A stretch of 64,000 nucleotides of DNA from Diaporthe sp. PMI_573 (Eukaryota > Ascomycota > Sordariomycetes > Diaporthales > Diaporthaceae), in contig JAJTUP010000025.1 of NCBI GenBank assembly GCA_021399435.1, forward strand, positions 372,001 to 436,000. Reading direction: 5' to 3'. Within the stretch, counting starts at the first letter, position 1, and each line of letters begins with the position of its first letter. Positions 48,263-60,765 of this stretch are shown one piece after another. The translations under genes were made by a program, and so were the position numbers. A model generated the notes under the pieces. The model searched no databases. It was not told where the DNA came from and saw only the letters and a program-made list of their open reading frames with translations.

Positions 48263-48723
48263 ACCCAACCTGGATAGTATCACTCGCTAGAAATGGCGTG
48301 CTAATAAGACTCCAGAGTGGCTTGCATGTGCAAAGAGTGTAGAATAACGGGAGATTATGGACAGCATTTTGGAACGAGTGACTACGGTGGCCGTACAAGG
48401 CATCTTCTTGCTGACCTTTGCTTCAACAATACCTTCAGATAAAAGCCCAGAGCCAATGCGGTGGGTACGGAATGGTACAACATGAGCTCATGGCATCTAT
48501 GACACGATATGGTCATATTTCATCAGGCCACGCATCCGGACAGGATTTCCAAGTCCTTGTCACGACTACTCCATCACATGCCTCTGAGAAGATACTCTCA
48601 GACTTTGTAGTAGTAGTACAACATCTAAAGTCAATTCATGCCCGAGCTACCGATTCACTCATGGTCTCTTTGCCGTAGTCCCCTAGGCCCCCGTTCAGCG
48701 GGTCTGGCCGCGCCCCTCCTGCT
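48263..48723. other. Intergenic, no gene recognised
   Basis: Short frames only. The right part is the 3' side of the minus-strand 2EXR-like gene. Confidence 0.45.
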
Positions 48724-49731
48724 TCACTCGTCGTCCTCGTCCTCCGGGTCGAAGAAATCGGCCGGGTCGTAGTGCGTGTAGGGGTTCTGCCCCCCCGTCC
48801 ACTCGTCGTCGTCTTCACACAGGAAGTCGACGTGCACGGACGCCAGGGGGCAGTCCCTGACGCCGCGCCACAGCATGGTGGTCAGCCTGTCTATGGGGTA
48901 GACGGACCACAACTTGTCGGTTCCTGTTTTATATACACTGATTAGCTGCTGTGTTGATGGTCTTACAAACAAGACAAGGTCGGGAGGAGATTAAACGTCC
49001 TTGGGACGCGCCGGTGCTCGACGCCCCTCGGAGATCGCTTGCAAGTAAGTTGATTTTGATGTGATGACTTACCGTGGTCGACCATGGTGTCAAAAAGGAA
49101 GTGGTGAGTCTCCCGGCGGCTGGGCCAGTTGAAATCACCGCTGCACAGCTCAAAGGCTGCGACCTCGCCGTCGCCTGGAGCGAACGGCTCGCTGCTGAAC
49201 CGAAAGCCCAGCCGCCGGTCGAACTCGTCGTCGCCGAAGCGACACCCGTTCCCCATAGACAGCTCATAAATGAGCGTGATCTGCTTCACGTGCCGGAGGT
49301 AGCTCGTGATCGTCCTGAACCAGTCCCACTTGTGCAGGAACCGGTTCCACGCGCATGCGTCAATGCTTGGAACCTTGAGGCCGGCGCCCCACGCCTCCTC
49401 CTCCGCTGACCGCCCGATGGTGATCTCGAAACGGTTCTTTGAGTAGAAAACCGGCGCGGCCTCGTCTCGCAACTGGTGGCTGGCGTGGAGGAGGGCGGGC
49501 GGGGCGAGAGAGCGTATGATGACCCCGTTCGGGGCGACGAGAGCATGCTTGTAGATGAGGTTTCGCACCTCCGGGGGGAAAATGAAGATAGACGGTGGGT
49601 TTGCCTATGGGAAATACTGTCAGTCTGATCTAAATGGGATGGGGAGCACTTGGGACGGATAACGTTGGTTCAGGTGTTGGGCTTACCGTCTGATGGGCCA
49701 TGGTGTCGGCTGGCTGGACAGAGGAGCTCAT
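48724..49731 (-). CDS. 2EXR-like hypothetical protein (3 exons)
   Basis: Exons 49687-49731, 49073-49604 and 48724-48923 join in phase (donors GTAAGC and GTAAGT, acceptors TAG and CAG), giving 258 residues. After a short leader (MSSSVQPADTMAHQT) the motif FIFPPEVRNLIYKHALV begins the 2EXR-type domain, followed by LLHASHQLRDEAAPVFYSKN, the standard second block of these fungal proteins. The C terminus is very acidic (DPADFFDPEDEDDE). The role is unknown; an F-box-like adaptor function is sometimes proposed for this class. It shares only the short motif with the protein at 13146-14250. No sign of damage. Confidence 0.85.
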
Positions 49732-50492
49732 GGTTGCTCGTATGTGGTGAGGATGTGGGTGATGGGGTGGAAGGTTGCAGGGAAAGGGATGGCCAAAGAC
49801 AGCACTTCTTTGCTAGGCAAACTTTATAGAGGCTCTTGGTGATATTATTGTCCTAAGGCCAGGTCTTGAAGGCTTGAAGAAAGATAGTCAGGAAGTGGCT
49901 CGAGGCAGAAGTAGTTGTGGCCTGGGTGGGTTGGTATTGATCGCTTCCTTCACTTGTTCAAAGTGAGTTGTCCAGATGTTTACTTCAAGATGCGACAGTC
50001 AACAAATGTTTGCTGCAAAATAAACACTTCATCTCGCAACAATAGCGGCTGTGGGTCACAATTTGTATGCATGCGTGAGTTCTCTGTGTTTGTAGCGCTA
50101 TGCAAAGCTGAGAAGGGTCATCGCCGCGGTTACCACGTGACCGGCCAGTGAAATTTCATTATGATACGAAGCGCCCACGACACCTTGACAATTCAACACA
50201 GAGAGAGACTGGTTACTTGTGCATCATGACTGAGTATGGTTTTACGAAAGATTGCCCTCGTTTGGGATACTGTCAAGTAACCCTTGATATGCCCATTAAA
50301 GTCGGGTCTGAATCCCTCTGCCTGTTGTTTTTGTTGATGGCAGATCACTTTGAGTTCCGTTGTAGAATGCTCACAGGAGAGCCACGCAGACACAAATGTA
50401 ACGCAGAGAGGCAGCACGGTGCTGATGAATTGAAATCTATGTGATTACGTGCTCCTAATGTGAGATTCACGTGTAATATGGCACGTTTCTCC
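49732..50492. other. Intergenic, no gene recognised
   Basis: Left part is the promoter of the minus-strand 2EXR-like gene; the rest is unremarkable up to the minisatellite that starts near 50493. Confidence 0.45.
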
Positions 50493-50845
50493 CAGTCACT
50501 CTACTGGCGACTTTCGTCCCAAAGGTTCACTCTACTGGCGAATTTCGTCCCAAAGGTTCATTCTACTGGCGAATTTCGTCCCAAAGGTTCATCCTACTGG
50601 CGAATTTCGCCCCAAGGGTTCACACTCAGCATCTTTCGTCCCAAAGGTTCACACTCAGCATCTTTCGTCCCAAAGGTTCACTCTACTGGCGAATTTCGTC
50701 CCAAAGGTTCATCCTACTGGCGAATTTCGCCCCAAGGGTTCACACTCAGCATCTTTCGTCCCAAAGGTTCATTCTGCTGGCAACTTTCGTCCCAAAGATT
50801 CACTCTACTGGCGGCTCTCGTCCCAAAGGTTCACACTCAGCCTCT
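50493..50845. repeat. Minisatellite, 29-31-bp unit, overlapping the amylase 3' end
   Basis: About 12 tandem units around the core TTCGTCCCAAAGGTTCA, alternating CTCTACTGGCGAA-type and CACTCAGCATC-type spacers; successive cores lie 31 bp apart in the first three. The array runs through the amylase stop codon at 50805 and supplies its last codons on the minus strand. Confidence 0.93.
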
Positions 50846-53326
50846 TCTTCGAGCCGCGCGACAGCACGGACCTAGCCTTGGGAGATGCCGTAGTGTTGCT
50901 CCCAGGACCAGTCCACTTATCCACGATCTGGATAGACTTTTCGTCCACACAATTCGCAGGGATGCTGTACGAATGGAGTGCGGCACTTCTGTTGCCGCCG
51001 TCCCACAGTGGTGTCCCAGAGCCGTCCATCTTGAGGTATTGGTATGAAAAGGCCTCTCCGGCGGGAAGCTCGAAGGTGAGAGTCCACAGGGGGTCCTCGC
51101 TAGTGTACAAGTAGGATCCTAGGGTGACAGCTTGGTGGCGATCATTAGAGCCGAGTTGAGGAATATCGCCAAGGCTGTTACAGCTGGTGGTTAGCAACAG
51201 CTTTATGCGCTCCGACCATCCTGGTTTCGGAAGAGGTGGGAATAAGGAGACTTACATTTGCACGTTCTGCCCGAACGCCGTCGTTGTTGAAATATTGAAG
51301 GTAACCAGACACTGCTCGCCGTCGCTTGAGGTAGGATCCTGAGGTAACAAGCACAACCCTGAACTCAGGGCATCCAGGGCAGGGTAGAACGCTCGGGGCA
51401 GCCACCCCATCTCGAACGATAGCGCCCCGTTGCGGTCGGCAATGAAGCTCTCGCAGCTGAGCAGGTCGATATAAACACCGCCGGGCTTGTACTTGGTCGC
51501 GTTGCGCGGGAGCACGACATCCAACTTGTCACCGCCGACACCCACGTTGGTAATAACAGTGATGAGAGAGCCTTTCTTGACGGCAATGTGGTGGTTCGTC
51601 GAGGCTGGCGTCGACGAAGACGTGGTGCTGTTGCTGCCGCTCGTGGTGTTGCCCGCAGTTGGTGCTTGCGGCGGCCAGACTGTGTCTGCCTGGGATGAGA
51701 CAAATGTCGAGTCGGTATCGATGGCCAGTGCGCGGACGGCGTTGAGCTGTGAGATCCAACGATACAGTTCGGAGTCCTCGTTGTAGCCTGAGGTCCACAA
51801 CCGCTCGCGGTTGAACGGGTCGTTCTGCCCGGAGAAGTGCTGCTCCTGGCCTTGGTAGATGATGGGGATCCCGTCGAACAGGAGAGTGAATGCCAGTGCG
51901 TTCTTTGTGAGGGCTATATCACCTACTAGGGACGCGAAACGTTGCTCTGGGAATTTTGTTAGAATGGCTTTCTGGTGGTGTTGACCGCTATTGGGCAGTT
52001 GTTTGAAATGAGCCCTAAGAAAGCTTTGCCCAGTACCGGAAGAGGGCCATATAATGGGCATGCAAATGGAACTTCGCATGGTCACTTACCGTCATGGTTC
52101 TCAAAGAACGGCGCAAGGAGATTTGTGTTGACTGTTGAAGATGCCGGTTGTCAGCTGAGATGTTCAAATTGAAATTATTCAAGGCTCAGTTCCGAGGCTT
52201 AATATCAGATCAGACCATGTTATACTCACTTGGTCCATTTCGCATCGTCTTAATGCCCTGGACAAGCTCACTCATCCAAGTCTGCGGGTTTTGAAATATC
52301 CTTCGTATCCAATAGAAACTGCAAAGAACATTTGATCAGCAAAAGAGTTTTCGCAAACGCAGGACTGAGAATAGGATGCTTGAGATCCAAGCAAGACTTA
52401 CGTAGGATAGTTCAAAACGCCCCCATCCTTGCTGGGAATTAGCTCGCTGTCATAATTCTTTGGGTCGCCGTCAAGATATTCCGCCACGCTGAAAACACCA
52501 GCAGCATCGATGAAATCCGGCCAGAAGTCCCGCTCCACATGCTTGTACGTATCGAGGCGGAGCCCATCAACATTATACTTGTGGACCGTGTCCCTTATCC
52601 ACTCCTGGAATATCTCGCGGACCACGGGGTCTTCCGTCTTGACATCCGGCAGCGTAAAGATCGCCGTGGCCTTCTCGTCTGTGAGCTGGCAAACCTCGAC
52701 AGATGTCTCGTTGGAGTTATCCATCACGCACGGGCGGTGGAAGTACCTGCTCGAGTCGAACGGGGTAAACATGCTGTAGTTGGTGGCGTTACGGGGGCCG
52801 GGTGAGAAGACGTGATTGATGACGATGTCAAACATGAGGTACTTCCCAAAGAGTTAGCCTGCAATTTACGGTCCATGTGCAACGATCCTAGGCCACTTAC
52901 CATTCCGCGAGCGTGGAGCGCATCAGAAAGCTCGATCAGGTCTTCTTCAGTGCCAAAGTGATGGTTGAGAGCGTAGAAATTGCGGGGCCAATAGCCGTGG
53001 TACGAATATTCAGTCGATGCATTCTCCGTGTTCTCTATCACCGGCGAGATCCAGATTGCCGTGAAGCCCATGCCCTGGATGTAATCCAGCTTGTCGGTGA
53101 TACCCTGCCACGACCCTCCGCAATACTGTTTCGGTGAGGGACAGTCCGCATCCGAGTCCGTGGGGCTGATGATACCAAGCCCGCTGTCGTCGGATGGGGC
53201 CCTCGCGAAGCGATCTGTGACGACCTGGTAGATGGTCTGTTTCTGCCATTCCTCTGCGCTCAAGGCGTCGACGCCGGCCACCGCGGCGCAAATTACAGGG
53301 GCAATAGCCCCGAGAAAGTGTCGCAT
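50805..53326 (-). CDS. Secreted alpha-amylase, GH13 with C-terminal CBM20 (6 exons)
   Basis: Exons 52901-53326, 52402-52841, 52230-52318, 52090-52131, 51256-51946 and 50805-51183 join in phase for 688 residues. A signal peptide covers about residues 1-21. The GH13 barrel has INHV (region I), the nucleophile Asp239 in [10 protein letters not shown], the acid/base Glu263 in VAEYLDGDP and Asp332 in FFENHDG, the full catalytic set. A Ser/Thr/Asn-rich insertion (after VWPPQAPT, before NHHIAVKKG) is unusual for TAKA-type amylases. Domain C follows, then a CBM20 starch-binding domain ([30 protein letters not shown]). After it comes an extra basic tail of about 35 residues whose last codons (NLWDESRQ) derive from the minisatellite. 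It hydrolyses starch outside the cell. Confidence 0.94.
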
Positions 53327-54104
53327 GCTTCAAATAGGAGAAAACGAATGACTTGATTTTATTAGGTGAAATGAGTGTATGGCGCCCGAAGGCTGGCTGA
53401 ATGGGTGCTAAGGAGCGGACGTCGTCAATTCGGACGAAGAGTTTGGAAGTTGAGATCAAAAACGCACGAACAGGCACGAGGTGCCACCGGAATCTAAATA
53501 TAAAGCTGCACCTCTCATCTTAATTTCAGGAGGAATAAGCTTTCACCAGGCTGATTGGCAGGCTTGGGCCTGACTCGACATGGGAAACTGTGGCGCTTGT
53601 TTTGGCTCCCGTAGAGGCTCGGCTCGTGGCTTGTGAGACAGGTTCGAGTGTACAAATGAGTTGTTGAGACTCATCAGGGAGCTAGTATCTCAATTAAGCC
53701 AACAGAACCCTGGATAACAGCGCCTACAAATTGTTGAGGGTGCTTAGCTACCTAAGCACCTGCACCTGGTGATTATATTACGAAGCTGAGGCGTCCCTAG
53801 TGGCTCTACCTCACGTGTTTATTTCTTCCAGGATAATTGACCCTGGTTCCTTGGCATCTAGGGCCAGAATTACTGATCCGCCCACTTCTCCCCCACCCCC
53901 ACACACGCTCTCAATGTGGAAGACTCGGCGCCATCCGGTGACACAGACTTACTTACCGGGGAGTTAGGTTCGTTCCAGACAGCTATGTGCCAAAACTGAA
54001 AGTTTCCAAAGTTTCCAGATGAATGCAAAGACCTGCACACCCAAAGTCACCATAAAGTACAAGTCTGAAATCAAGTAGAAGGATCTTTGACCACAAAAGG
54101 CCCG
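53327..54104. other. Intergenic between the amylase promoter and the third HET pseudogene
   Basis: The left 200 bp hold the amylase promoter. No other gene or repeat recognised. Confidence 0.45.
53494..53505 (-). promoter_or_regulatory. TATA-like box of the amylase gene
   Basis: CTTTATATTTAG on the minus strand about 170 bp before the ATG at 53326. Position fits a core promoter with a long leader. Confidence 0.35.
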
Positions 54105-56667
54105 CTAGATAATATGGATTGTCCTCACTTGCTCCCTCTTAAAAACTTCTCCGTACATCCAACCCAAAACATAGGTCGAGCATACCGCCATGTATTGAGT
54201 GTCAAACCAGTTTGGCTTAGCTGAATCCAATGGTCGCAGCGCCATAGGCACGGCCACGCCAGCCACGAGTGCCAGCCGGTCTCCGGGCATTACTGAATCC
54301 GTGCCGCAGCCGAGATATCCGTCAGACGTGATAAACCATTTGGAGTCGTTATTGGCTTGACCATTCATGATTTCGACAAAAAAGTCCAACAGGTCTTCCT
54401 TATGCAACGAGTTCAATATATCTTGAGCAGCTTGCAGAGTCATTTCAGAGGGCCGTAACTTCTCGTCCTGATCTTCTTGCGCGAAGATGTCGTAAAGTTT
54501 CTTAAACCGCAACAAGTCGCGATCTGTCGCTTTCATGCGACTCTTTCTTCATATCAGAAAGGTGTAGATGGCCGTAGCAGGATGTTCGACCTCGTCCCTC
54601 GACGTGCCACGGCAGTCTCTTTTGTCGGCTTGGTTGCAGCAAGCTCCCTCGCATGTGGGGCCGCGGCGTATCACTCGGTATTTAGTGAAGACAAACTTCC
54701 TGAGGGCCTCTACCCAACCCGAAAACAATTTGATGGATGCATATGCAACGTCGTCTCTTTTGAGCAAACACGGCACCTTGTCTAAAGTCACCTGGAAGCT
54801 TCCCATGCAGAATACGACAACCCCTTTCCAGTGTCCGGAGACAAAAACGGCTTTTCGGTCTCTGCTGAATCGAGTGACAGCAGCAAGTCCCTTTTCTGTT
54901 GCCCAGTAGAACTCGGGTATACTGGAAGGTTCGAGGTATTTGAACTGCTTTGCTCTGAGTCTGCTCCAGTCAGGAACCCAAGTCGGTGGCATCTCTGTCT
55001 GTGTATCTGAAGAGACCTTCTCGTGCTGAACCTTGTTTGCGTACATGAGCAAGTTAAGCGCCGAGGGCCGGAATTTCAACATGTCCAGACAGAGCTCATG
55101 AAAAATGCAGCCTTGCGGTTTGCTGTAGTCGAGTCCAGATAGGTCAACACCGAAGCCGCGAAGTATGCCGTACAATGCATAAGACATATCCTTTGGCTCT
55201 TTAGCTTGCCGATAACTCAGATTCTCAATGACAGAGGACATTAGCTGGTCCTTGACCTGCTTCTCAGCTTCCGTTATGTTGAGGTCGCTACTATAGCCTT
55301 CCGGATTGAACGAGACAAGTTGCAGTGCAAAAAGGACCCCGATCGAGCCGACCACGCAAATCGCGAATACTACCGCGAACACAGTAGAGAGATGTTCAAA
55401 TGCGGTTCTCCCAGTTCGAAACGATCCCACAAATGCAATGACACCACAGCATACAAGCAGGTAGGCGGCAATGTGTGTCGAAAATAACCCGAGGTTTCGC
55501 AGGTGACGATGCCACAGGTCGATATACCGCCTCTGATCCCAAAGAATAGATCTGTGGCCAGGAGTACCACCGACAGGACAGTTGTCGCGTCGCTGACCTT
55601 GTCTATCGACGCGCATCCAGAGGAAGAACACTCGCTTCAGAGCAAGGAAGCCACGCGGGGCCTTGAAGTCGCCCTCCCAGAAATCCTCTTGGCACCCTAT
55701 CGTTTCTCCCGATAGCTTCTCGCACAGGAATATCTTTTCCTTGTGGACACGGTCGATGCTGTCCCAAAAGCCTTCGCGGTTGGTTAGAAGGAAGTCTAAG
55801 CACCGAAACCCCCCTCACGAACACAGCCCAATTCAAGGTTGTCGCCCCACAGAGCATGATTGCATTGGGTGCGAGCACAACTTCTTGAAACGTCCACATC
55901 CTCGAAAACCAGGCCACACCGAGCAGCTCTTCCAAGTCACCAAGCTGATATGAACGACGCAATTCGCTCAGCTTCCACTTATTACGAATAAGCTTGAGCG
56001 TCACGAGAGGTGGTAGCACCTTGCACAGGAACTTAAGTCGCCGATAAGCACCACCAGTCGCGTCGTGATCCAGGGGCAAGTACATGAAAGTTGCCGCGAA
56101 TTGGAGATATTCCAGAGCACGTTTTAGACCCGGGGTCTCTTGGCCGAGCCAAATGTAAACTTTATTGGCCCTCGAGTATACATCGCCCATGAGCAAAACT
56201 TGATGATGTCGTTCGGTCTCGGAGGTCTGGTCGATGCAGATTGAGTCAACCCATATCGTGGTGTTCCAATGCAGGCTTCGGATCTGCCTCAGAGCGTCCT
56301 GGCAGTTCCTGGTGATGGGTAAGTGCCCTGACCCCAGATAGATCTTTGTCTCCTGCGTCGGCTCCGCGCCGCCCCAAACATAGGAGAGGGCGGTGTAATA
56401 TGGAGGGTTCTCCTGGTCCAGAAATACGGTACGGAAAGTCCCCACGAGGGGATCATCCGTGTGATCAGACCTCTGCAAGTCAAGCAACCGTATCTCCGGC
56501 GAGCTCATAGAAATCGGAAATGTGCGTGAGATGTGCGAGCCCAGAGTGAGGTCGGGAACTGGTGAGGAGATTGATGGACTGGCTGCCTCCAAGAGTGATG
56601 TCGGTGGCACGGCGTTGATATTGACAACATAACTGTCGTCAGTCACGTCTTCTGTGTTTGCGGCCAT
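54105..56667 (-). pseudogene. HET-domain gene with two membrane segments, frameshift and in-frame stop
   Basis: From ATG 56667 the frame carries the HET core: YYTALSYVWGGAEP, TTIWVDSICIDQTSE, MGDVYSRANKVYIWLGQE, WFSRMWTFQEVVLAPN, NWAVFVRG. At a run of six G (C on plus, 55809-55814) the conserved sequence moves one frame on (LDFLLTNREGFWDSIDR...), as if one G were extra; total length is 3n+1 in agreement. That second frame holds two adjacent membrane helices (AAYLLVCCGVIAFVGSF and VFAVVFAICVVGSIGVLFAL, about 55310-55470), then KDMSYALYGILRGFG and a long C-terminal part. A TGA at 54549-54551 interrupts it; the same frame goes on (MKATDRDLLRFKKL...) to 54105. With both lesions removed the frame would have about 854 codons. 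HET genes act in incompatibility cell death. Confidence 0.85.
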
Positions 56668-56797
56668 GGTGAAGTGTTAAGCGTAGGTAGGGATTGGATG
56701 ATTCCAAACAGTCTTGAGTACTTTGATCATGTCTTGAATGAAAACGTATCCTTGAGAAAGGAGTAACGCCTACATAGATGACCTAGGAGCCACCGAC

Positions 56798-56808
56798 TAT
56801 TTATAAAT
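56798..56808 (-). promoter_or_regulatory. TATA-like box of the third HET gene
   Basis: ATTTATAAATA on the minus strand about 130 bp before the ATG at 56667. Confidence 0.35.
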
Positions 56809-58298
56809 TATCCAATTTTAAAAATCCGTAGCAGCCCGCATTCAGTGGTTCCAAGTCTATACTGCTATCGAAGGGCTATCGATTCAGCTGGTATGTGCCG
56901 CCCGGAGACGGCCCTTCTGTAACGCCCATGGTCAGCTTCTCACAGGGCTGGGCTGCGAGTGCGACTTGGAGAATTGGATGGTAGAGCGAGTTAAGGTTTT
57001 TCTTTTCTTGGTAGAGGAATATTGGGCAAGGAGGCGCAGTCCAATCAGGCTTGAGGCCTCTTCTCCTTCGATACATACATACCTCATCAAGGAGTGTGGG
57101 GGCCAAGAGGAGTGGACCAATCGATCGTCGTTATTCGACCCCAAGGGCAATGCCGCTGTTTTCAGTGTAATACCTTCGCCCTTTCCGGGACTGGGAACCG
57201 TTCTGTATGTAACGTTTCTACCACAAAACACCATTCAAGTTTCCCCTATTACACCATCCAATAAAGGATAGGCATCTGGCATGTGCTCGCAAAGGATGAC
57301 GGAACCACACTATTTGAAAGGAAATTACGCCTAGAAATTGTGTGCTGGTGCCTTTGCTGACGTATAGCACATGCTGCAGACTCGATATATTCCAGTAGAC
57401 GTAACTCCCTGCTTGGTCAATATGACGCGCAAACTGCCAATACTAATGAGTGCGCGTGCTTACGCTCAGCCCAGTACTTGATTCCTTTGCATCAAAGTGC
57501 CTGTCCATACATGTTTTGGTCTCGTCTTTAGGCTTCTACCTTTATCACCCTTCTTGCTCTTACTTTCAGTCATAGCATTCATAATATAGTCGAGGGTGCT
57601 ATATAGCCAGGCACTTTTTCAAGCACTGCAAGCAGTGACTGCTTAGCCTTAGACCCAAAAGAAATGCCTCGGGCAATTTGGTTAATAATGCTTCTCTTGA
57701 GTTTTCTAGTTCAAGCCTGTAGGAGGTCTTTGAAGAATCACTTTTATAGATAGGCTAATTGGTGAGCTCTTTGTCTTACTGTCACATTTTCACTTGCAAG
57801 TCTGCGCCATGGTCGGAAAGGGAGTCTGTCTCCAGAAGGTATGTGTCTGGATCATATTTATCGTTCAAGTTTCCCAATACCAGAAGATCTGAGTTCACAT
57901 GAGCAAAGTGAAACGCATCTAAATTCTAATGCCTCGATAGAAGCGGAGTCTGGGAGACAAGTGTCAATATTACTTGCCGAGGTGGGCAGAATTAGCCATT
58001 AGCAGCAGATACTCCCGCACACTCGACTTTGTGACCTACCAGGTCAGAAAATAAAATTACCCTTCATGGTATAGTAGAGAAAGTTTCGCAGAGCCTGGAG
58101 CAGACTTACCTGCTTAAGTGATTTTGTTTTTTTATCCATATACATACACTTGTTATGCAGTATATAGACAATCCCCTTATACGGTAGTAAATGCTTAAAT
58201 ACCCTGCGCTTACAAAAAACAATACTAATAACAGTAGATTTAGATAATAGCTTTTACAAAATAATATTAATAAGGCTATACTAGTCTTTTTTTTCTTC

Positions 58299-58318
58299 TT
58301 TTTTTTTTAAAAAAAAAA
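58299..58318. repeat. T10A10 palindrome
   Basis: A perfect run of ten T then ten A in the AT-rich region. A similar T12A10 tract lies at 24454-24475 in dispersed repeat copy A. Confidence 0.85.
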
Positions 58319-58796
58319 GGAAGCATAAGAGGGTGCTTGGTAAAAGTATATTTGCGTCCTTAGCTATGTTCTTTTCTATAAAGTCTATTAGGGTTTAAGC
58401 TTTAAGGGACTTAATTAACTACAAAGCCTAATAGCCACTAAGTCCTGTGTTCCGATTTAGTAAAGGAATTTAAGTGACTGTAGTGTATGTATATACTGCG
58501 ATGTGTGCCCTAGGGTATATTATATTAAGCGCTGGCCCTCTGAATTAAGATATCAAAATTGATGTCACGCAGGCTAGGGGGTTTCAAGCACTCTAAATGA
58601 CATGGCTCATTTTCGACTTTTGGTCAATTCGTGCAATCCGAGGAAGCCATTCAGCATATATGGGAACAAGTCTGGATCTCACTGATCGCCCAGAGATTGA
58701 TTGCAACTGAGGCTGACTTGTATCAAGATCGTGATTGTTGAAATAAGAATCATGAGTACCTCGTTGAATGATTGCACGATTTTATGCGTCGATACA

Positions 58797-60765
58797 TCAA
58801 CATCGTACTATCCCACAGTTCACGCATGCTGGTGTTGTTTGTACATTCATTCCTCCGTGTCCGCAGTAGCAGCAGGTCCAAAAATAAACAATTTGTGACT
58901 TGCCCGGCTTAGTAGAACCCCTCACCTTGTGTGCCTCCACCAAACACACCCCTCCAGTACGATAAGGTTGATTATACCATTGCGGTGGGCGTGGATCATA
59001 ACTTGTACCAAGGCTCGAAGACTCAGCCCTCCTTGATGTAACTGCTGGCGTGTTAAGTTGAAGATTCTCCTGTGCAGAATTTTGTAATGGCGACGATGAT
59101 GCAGCGTCTGGCTGAAGGCTCGGGGCTATTGTGTCTGAGGCAACTTTCTCGGGCAGGTTCGAAGGTGGCGCCATTCTCGGCTTTCCATTGTCCACAGAAA
59201 CACTGAGGCGTCCTTGTTCCACTGGTCCAGTACTTGTCGTTTGTTCCGCAGTACGTATGGAAAGCTTTGCAAAAGACGTCTCGATATCACTCGGTTGTTG
59301 AGGAGTCACCAGTAAATCCTTTGAGTCTTGAGTTGTGTGCGTCAAATTCTCAGCTTCGCCGAAAACTTCTGGAAACGCAACACATGCTACCTCCTCCAGG
59401 TGCTTGACGATATGGTCCTGATATTGATCAATAGTTTGAGCTTCCAAGCCACAACTAAGTGGACACAAAGCTCCAACTCTTTCTAGACTCGTTGTGCGGC
59501 AGAGACGGACGAATGCCTCGCGCCTCTCAGGAGGGACTTCGTCGACGTGCTGCATAAAAGTATGATCGCTGAGCTCCGGCGATGTGTCGAATCTTGCAGA
59601 AGGACAAAGCGGACATCCCCATATACTCCAGTGCTCCTGATCCATGTGAGAAGTCCAGTCCTTGTGACTGAGGAAGACAGTTTGAGGACTTCCGCAGGTT
59701 TTCTGAAGGCAGACATACGGCCGAAGGTCTTTCAAAATATGTTCCCTGACCGCCAACTCTGGTCAACATGGCCCAGAAATGAATGGGGAAAGATTCTCAC
59801 TTCCGAGAGGCCGCACTGACAACAACACAGCAAAGCGGACAAGGAGCTGGTGCGGCAGCACTTGTCTCCAATATCAAGTTCCTATAGTTCGCTTTCTCCG
59901 GCTGCCCGCGGGACGCCTCCGGATATCCGCCGATTCTCAGGCTGTCGGTTCTCTCCTCATTTGGACTCATGCCTAATTTCGATATCCGCGCTTTTGAGTC
60001 ACCCCTTTCCAGGGTCTGGAGGCTGTTGTCTGCGCCCTCATAGACTTTCTTACTGTCTGATGGCCCAGGAGATAGACGGAGGAGTCTTGAGCGCCAGATT
60101 AGAGATTCAACCAGTCTTTCTTTGATAACCTCACCAACAGCTGGAAACACTTTCTGGATAAGTCGTGTAAATTCCTTCGAAGCACCACCATGGGTGTCCT
60201 CATTTGCTTGCACAGAATAAAACGCGCGGTTCAACGTCGACCCACCGTGCAGGGAAGGGATGAGACTCATCAAGCAGTCAATAGTGTCTCCAATGTGTGT
60301 CAAAATCACGGAGATCTCATTTTCCTGTTGCCTCCCAGAAGTCGAAGTCTGTTTCTCAGGGCCAAAGTACTCGAGAAATGCCTGATTTATCATCTCTTCA
60401 TCGTCGATGGAGTGCTGGGTGTGGACCTCTGAAGCCAGAGTTTGTGCTTCTATATGTCAGCAACTCACCATTCTCTGCAGCCTGGGTTTACCAAACAACT
60501 TGCCATCTTTGCACAGGCCGCTAACATCGTCTAGGAGAGACTTGATATGAGCAATGATTGGGGATGACACTGCGAGCCCATGGCTTGTCGTCAGAAGTTT
60601 CGGTGAAGTCGTCAAGCCTACCCTAGCTCCCCATACATTGATCCTTAGCAAAAGGGATTTCAGTTCACACAAGTCCCATGCATCTGACGCTGTGGTCTCC
60701 ATAGCTTCCTGTAATCGCTTCAGTTCGGCCAAGCTGTGATTGAAAACCTCACGAGTCTGGTCCAT
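58797..60765 (-). CDS. Zinc-finger protein with HeLo-like N-terminal region (3 exons)
   Basis: Exons 60469-60765, 59801-60426 and 58797-59745 join in phase (donors GTGAGT and GTGAGA), giving 623 residues. The N-terminal about 100 residues (DLCELKSLLLRINVWGARVG, SPIIAHIKSLLDDVSGLC) resemble the helical HeLo-like N-terminal domains of fungal cell-death and STAND proteins. The centre has a chain of C2H2-like units: PCPLC across the second intron, PYVCLQKTC, DWTSHMDQEHWSIWGCPLC, LSDHTFMQH, LCPLSC and DQYQDHIVKHLEEVACVAFP. A disordered stretch follows. The C terminus ends in a Cys4 ribbon (WTCCYCG, then CVNCG) like RanBP2-type fingers. It is divergent from the DUF7580-like gene with 359 bp between starts, suggesting co-regulation. 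The HeLo call is an inference. Confidence 0.8.

Larger units (their letters stand above)
56668..58796. other. AT-rich intergenic region
   Basis: About 2.1 kb. Left end: HET promoter with a TATA-like box. From about 57.3 kb and especially 58.08-58.56 kb it is AT- and TA-rich with very few open frames, like RIP-damaged or relic repeat DNA. It includes a T10A10 palindrome at 58299-58318. No gene recognised. Confidence 0.5.

Noticed and set aside
50460..51047. A 195-codon plus-strand open frame with repeated FRPKG-type units
   Set aside because: It is the translation of the minisatellite and of the antisense strand of the amylase terminal exon.
57270..58690. A possible decayed transposon in the AT-rich region
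   Set aside because: Composition is suggestive, but no terminal repeats, target duplication or protein fragments were recognised.
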